Shown here: piece after piece, positions 63,606 to 64,000 of the stretch
How positions within the stretch are numbered: position 1 is the stretch's first letter
Layout of the letters: each line of letters starts with the position of its first letter
Assembly (NCBI GenBank): GCA_016704535.1
Contig: JADIZZ010000003.1
Span: 310,001 to 374,000, forward strand
Direction of reading: 5' to 3'
Length of the DNA stretch: 64,000 nucleotides
DNA from: Betaproteobacteria bacterium
GTDB lineage: Bacteria > Pseudomonadota > Gammaproteobacteria > Burkholderiales > Burkholderiaceae_C
Made by a program: the position numbers and the translations under genes
Notes under the pieces: generated by a model
Told to the model about the DNA's origin: nothing
The model's input: the letters and a program-made list of their open reading frames with translations, nothing else
The model's database searches: none

Positions 63606-64000
63606 ATGCTGTGCGTGCAACGTGTCAAGGCTGTGAACATCGCCGCTGCCTCGCTGGCCGAAGTCCTTGCCCTGCTGCGCACGGCGGGCGGGCGTCGCTA
63701 CGACGGTGAGGCCGTCAGCCACCGCGAACACGCGCTGCAGTGCGCCACACTGGCACTGGACCAAGGCGAACCCGCCACGCTGGTATCCGCCTGCCTGCTG
63801 CACGACATCGGCCACCTGCTGGCCGACCCCGACGCACCGGCCACGCCCACGCTCGCCGGCGTCGACGATCGCCACGAGGTGCGAGGCCCGGCCTGGCTGG
63901 CGCCGCTGTTCCCGCCGGCAGTGCTGCTGCCGATACGCTGGCACGTCGACGCCAAGCGCTACCTGGCGGCCACGGAGGCGGGCTACCTGCAGGCTCTTTC
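63606..64000 (+). CDS. HD-domain phosphonate-operon protein (PhnZ-like), 3' end cut
   Basis: Reads from the ATG at 63606 to the window end, about 131 residues. The HD-type motif is SHREHALQCATLAL near residue 37 and ACLLHDIGHLLADP near residue 63, with the later RWHVDAKRYLAATEAGY matching phosphonate-operon HDIG proteins. In this family the HD site may hold a mixed-valence di-iron oxygenase, as in PhnZ. It is divergent from the transporter genes with only 47 bp between starts, so the gap holds the shared promoter. A GTG in frame 30 bases later is another start. Confidence 0.85.
   Translation, partial: MLCVQRVKAVNIAAASLAEVLALLRTAGGRRYDGEAVSHREHALQCATLALDQGEPATLVSACLLHDIGHLLADPDAPATPTLAGVDDRHEVRGPAWLAPLFPPAVLLPIRWHVDAKRYLAATEAGYLQAL

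Overview
The window is GC-rich DNA with tightly packed, often ATGA-overlapping genes. The gene families (DUF2789, DUF2256 next to a MerR regulator, SapC, DUF3313, phosphonate genes, Liv-type transporters) point to a Burkholderiales-type betaproteobacterium of the Rubrivivax/Leptothrix/Comamonadaceae kind. That placement is inferred from family content, not from a marker gene.

Layout. (1) 1-13954 is a catabolic island: an Ldh-family dehydrogenase (cut by the window edge), LysR and TetR regulators, a three-subunit molybdenum hydroxylase in M-S-L order, a flavin reductase, a VOC protein, an FAD monooxygenase resembling 2,6-dihydroxypyridine hydroxylase, and a complete five-gene Liv-type ABC importer. 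Together they look like uptake and hydroxylation of a small, possibly N-heterocyclic, organic acid. (2) 14010-18312 is a light/oxidative-stress type neighbourhood: a MerR regulator divergent from an FAD oxidoreductase, DUF2256, a decayed photolyase, a DCC thiol oxidoreductase, and an SDR lacking the usual catalytic Tyr. (3) 18293-23841 is a scar region. One IS3-family element truncates a defence-like gene. A second IS3-family element with a 3-bp duplication splits a DUF723-repeat/GIY-YIG nuclease gene whose frame is restored exactly when the IS is removed. (4) 24020-31540 is core: tRNA-Ser, apaH, a CNNM/CorC protein, sapC, an M17 aminopeptidase, dusC, a VanZ-like protein and tRNA-Thr. (5) 31770-35656, just after tRNA-Thr, is a mobile-element module: lambda-type exonuclease, DUF1071 annealing protein, RadC, ArdC and two small membrane proteins, followed by an AT-rich noncoding island. 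(6) 36515-51542 holds a GST and then a large minus-strand locus: EF-hand protein, two paralogous secreted proteins, sterol-desaturase-type hydroxylase, NG-repeat protein, OB-like periplasmic protein, DUF3313 protein and a tripartite RND pump. A two-component system is divergent at its head. A 47-bp block, 37/47 identical, lies exactly 101 nt from the start codons of two of these minus-strand genes, one copy also abutting the response-regulator gene, so the locus looks like one regulon. (7) 52205-57307 holds assorted exported enzymes (serine hydrolase, metallophosphoesterase, glycerophosphodiester phosphodiesterase lipoprotein). (8) 57598-64000 is a 2-aminoethylphosphonate uptake and breakdown cluster: phnX, a TIGR03364-type oxidoreductase, an ABC importer and an HD-domain protein cut by the window end.

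Several genes carry single-base frameshifts (phnS-like gene, sensor kinase 5' end, both IS elements, the nuclease pseudogene). Some lie in homopolymers and could be sequencing errors.
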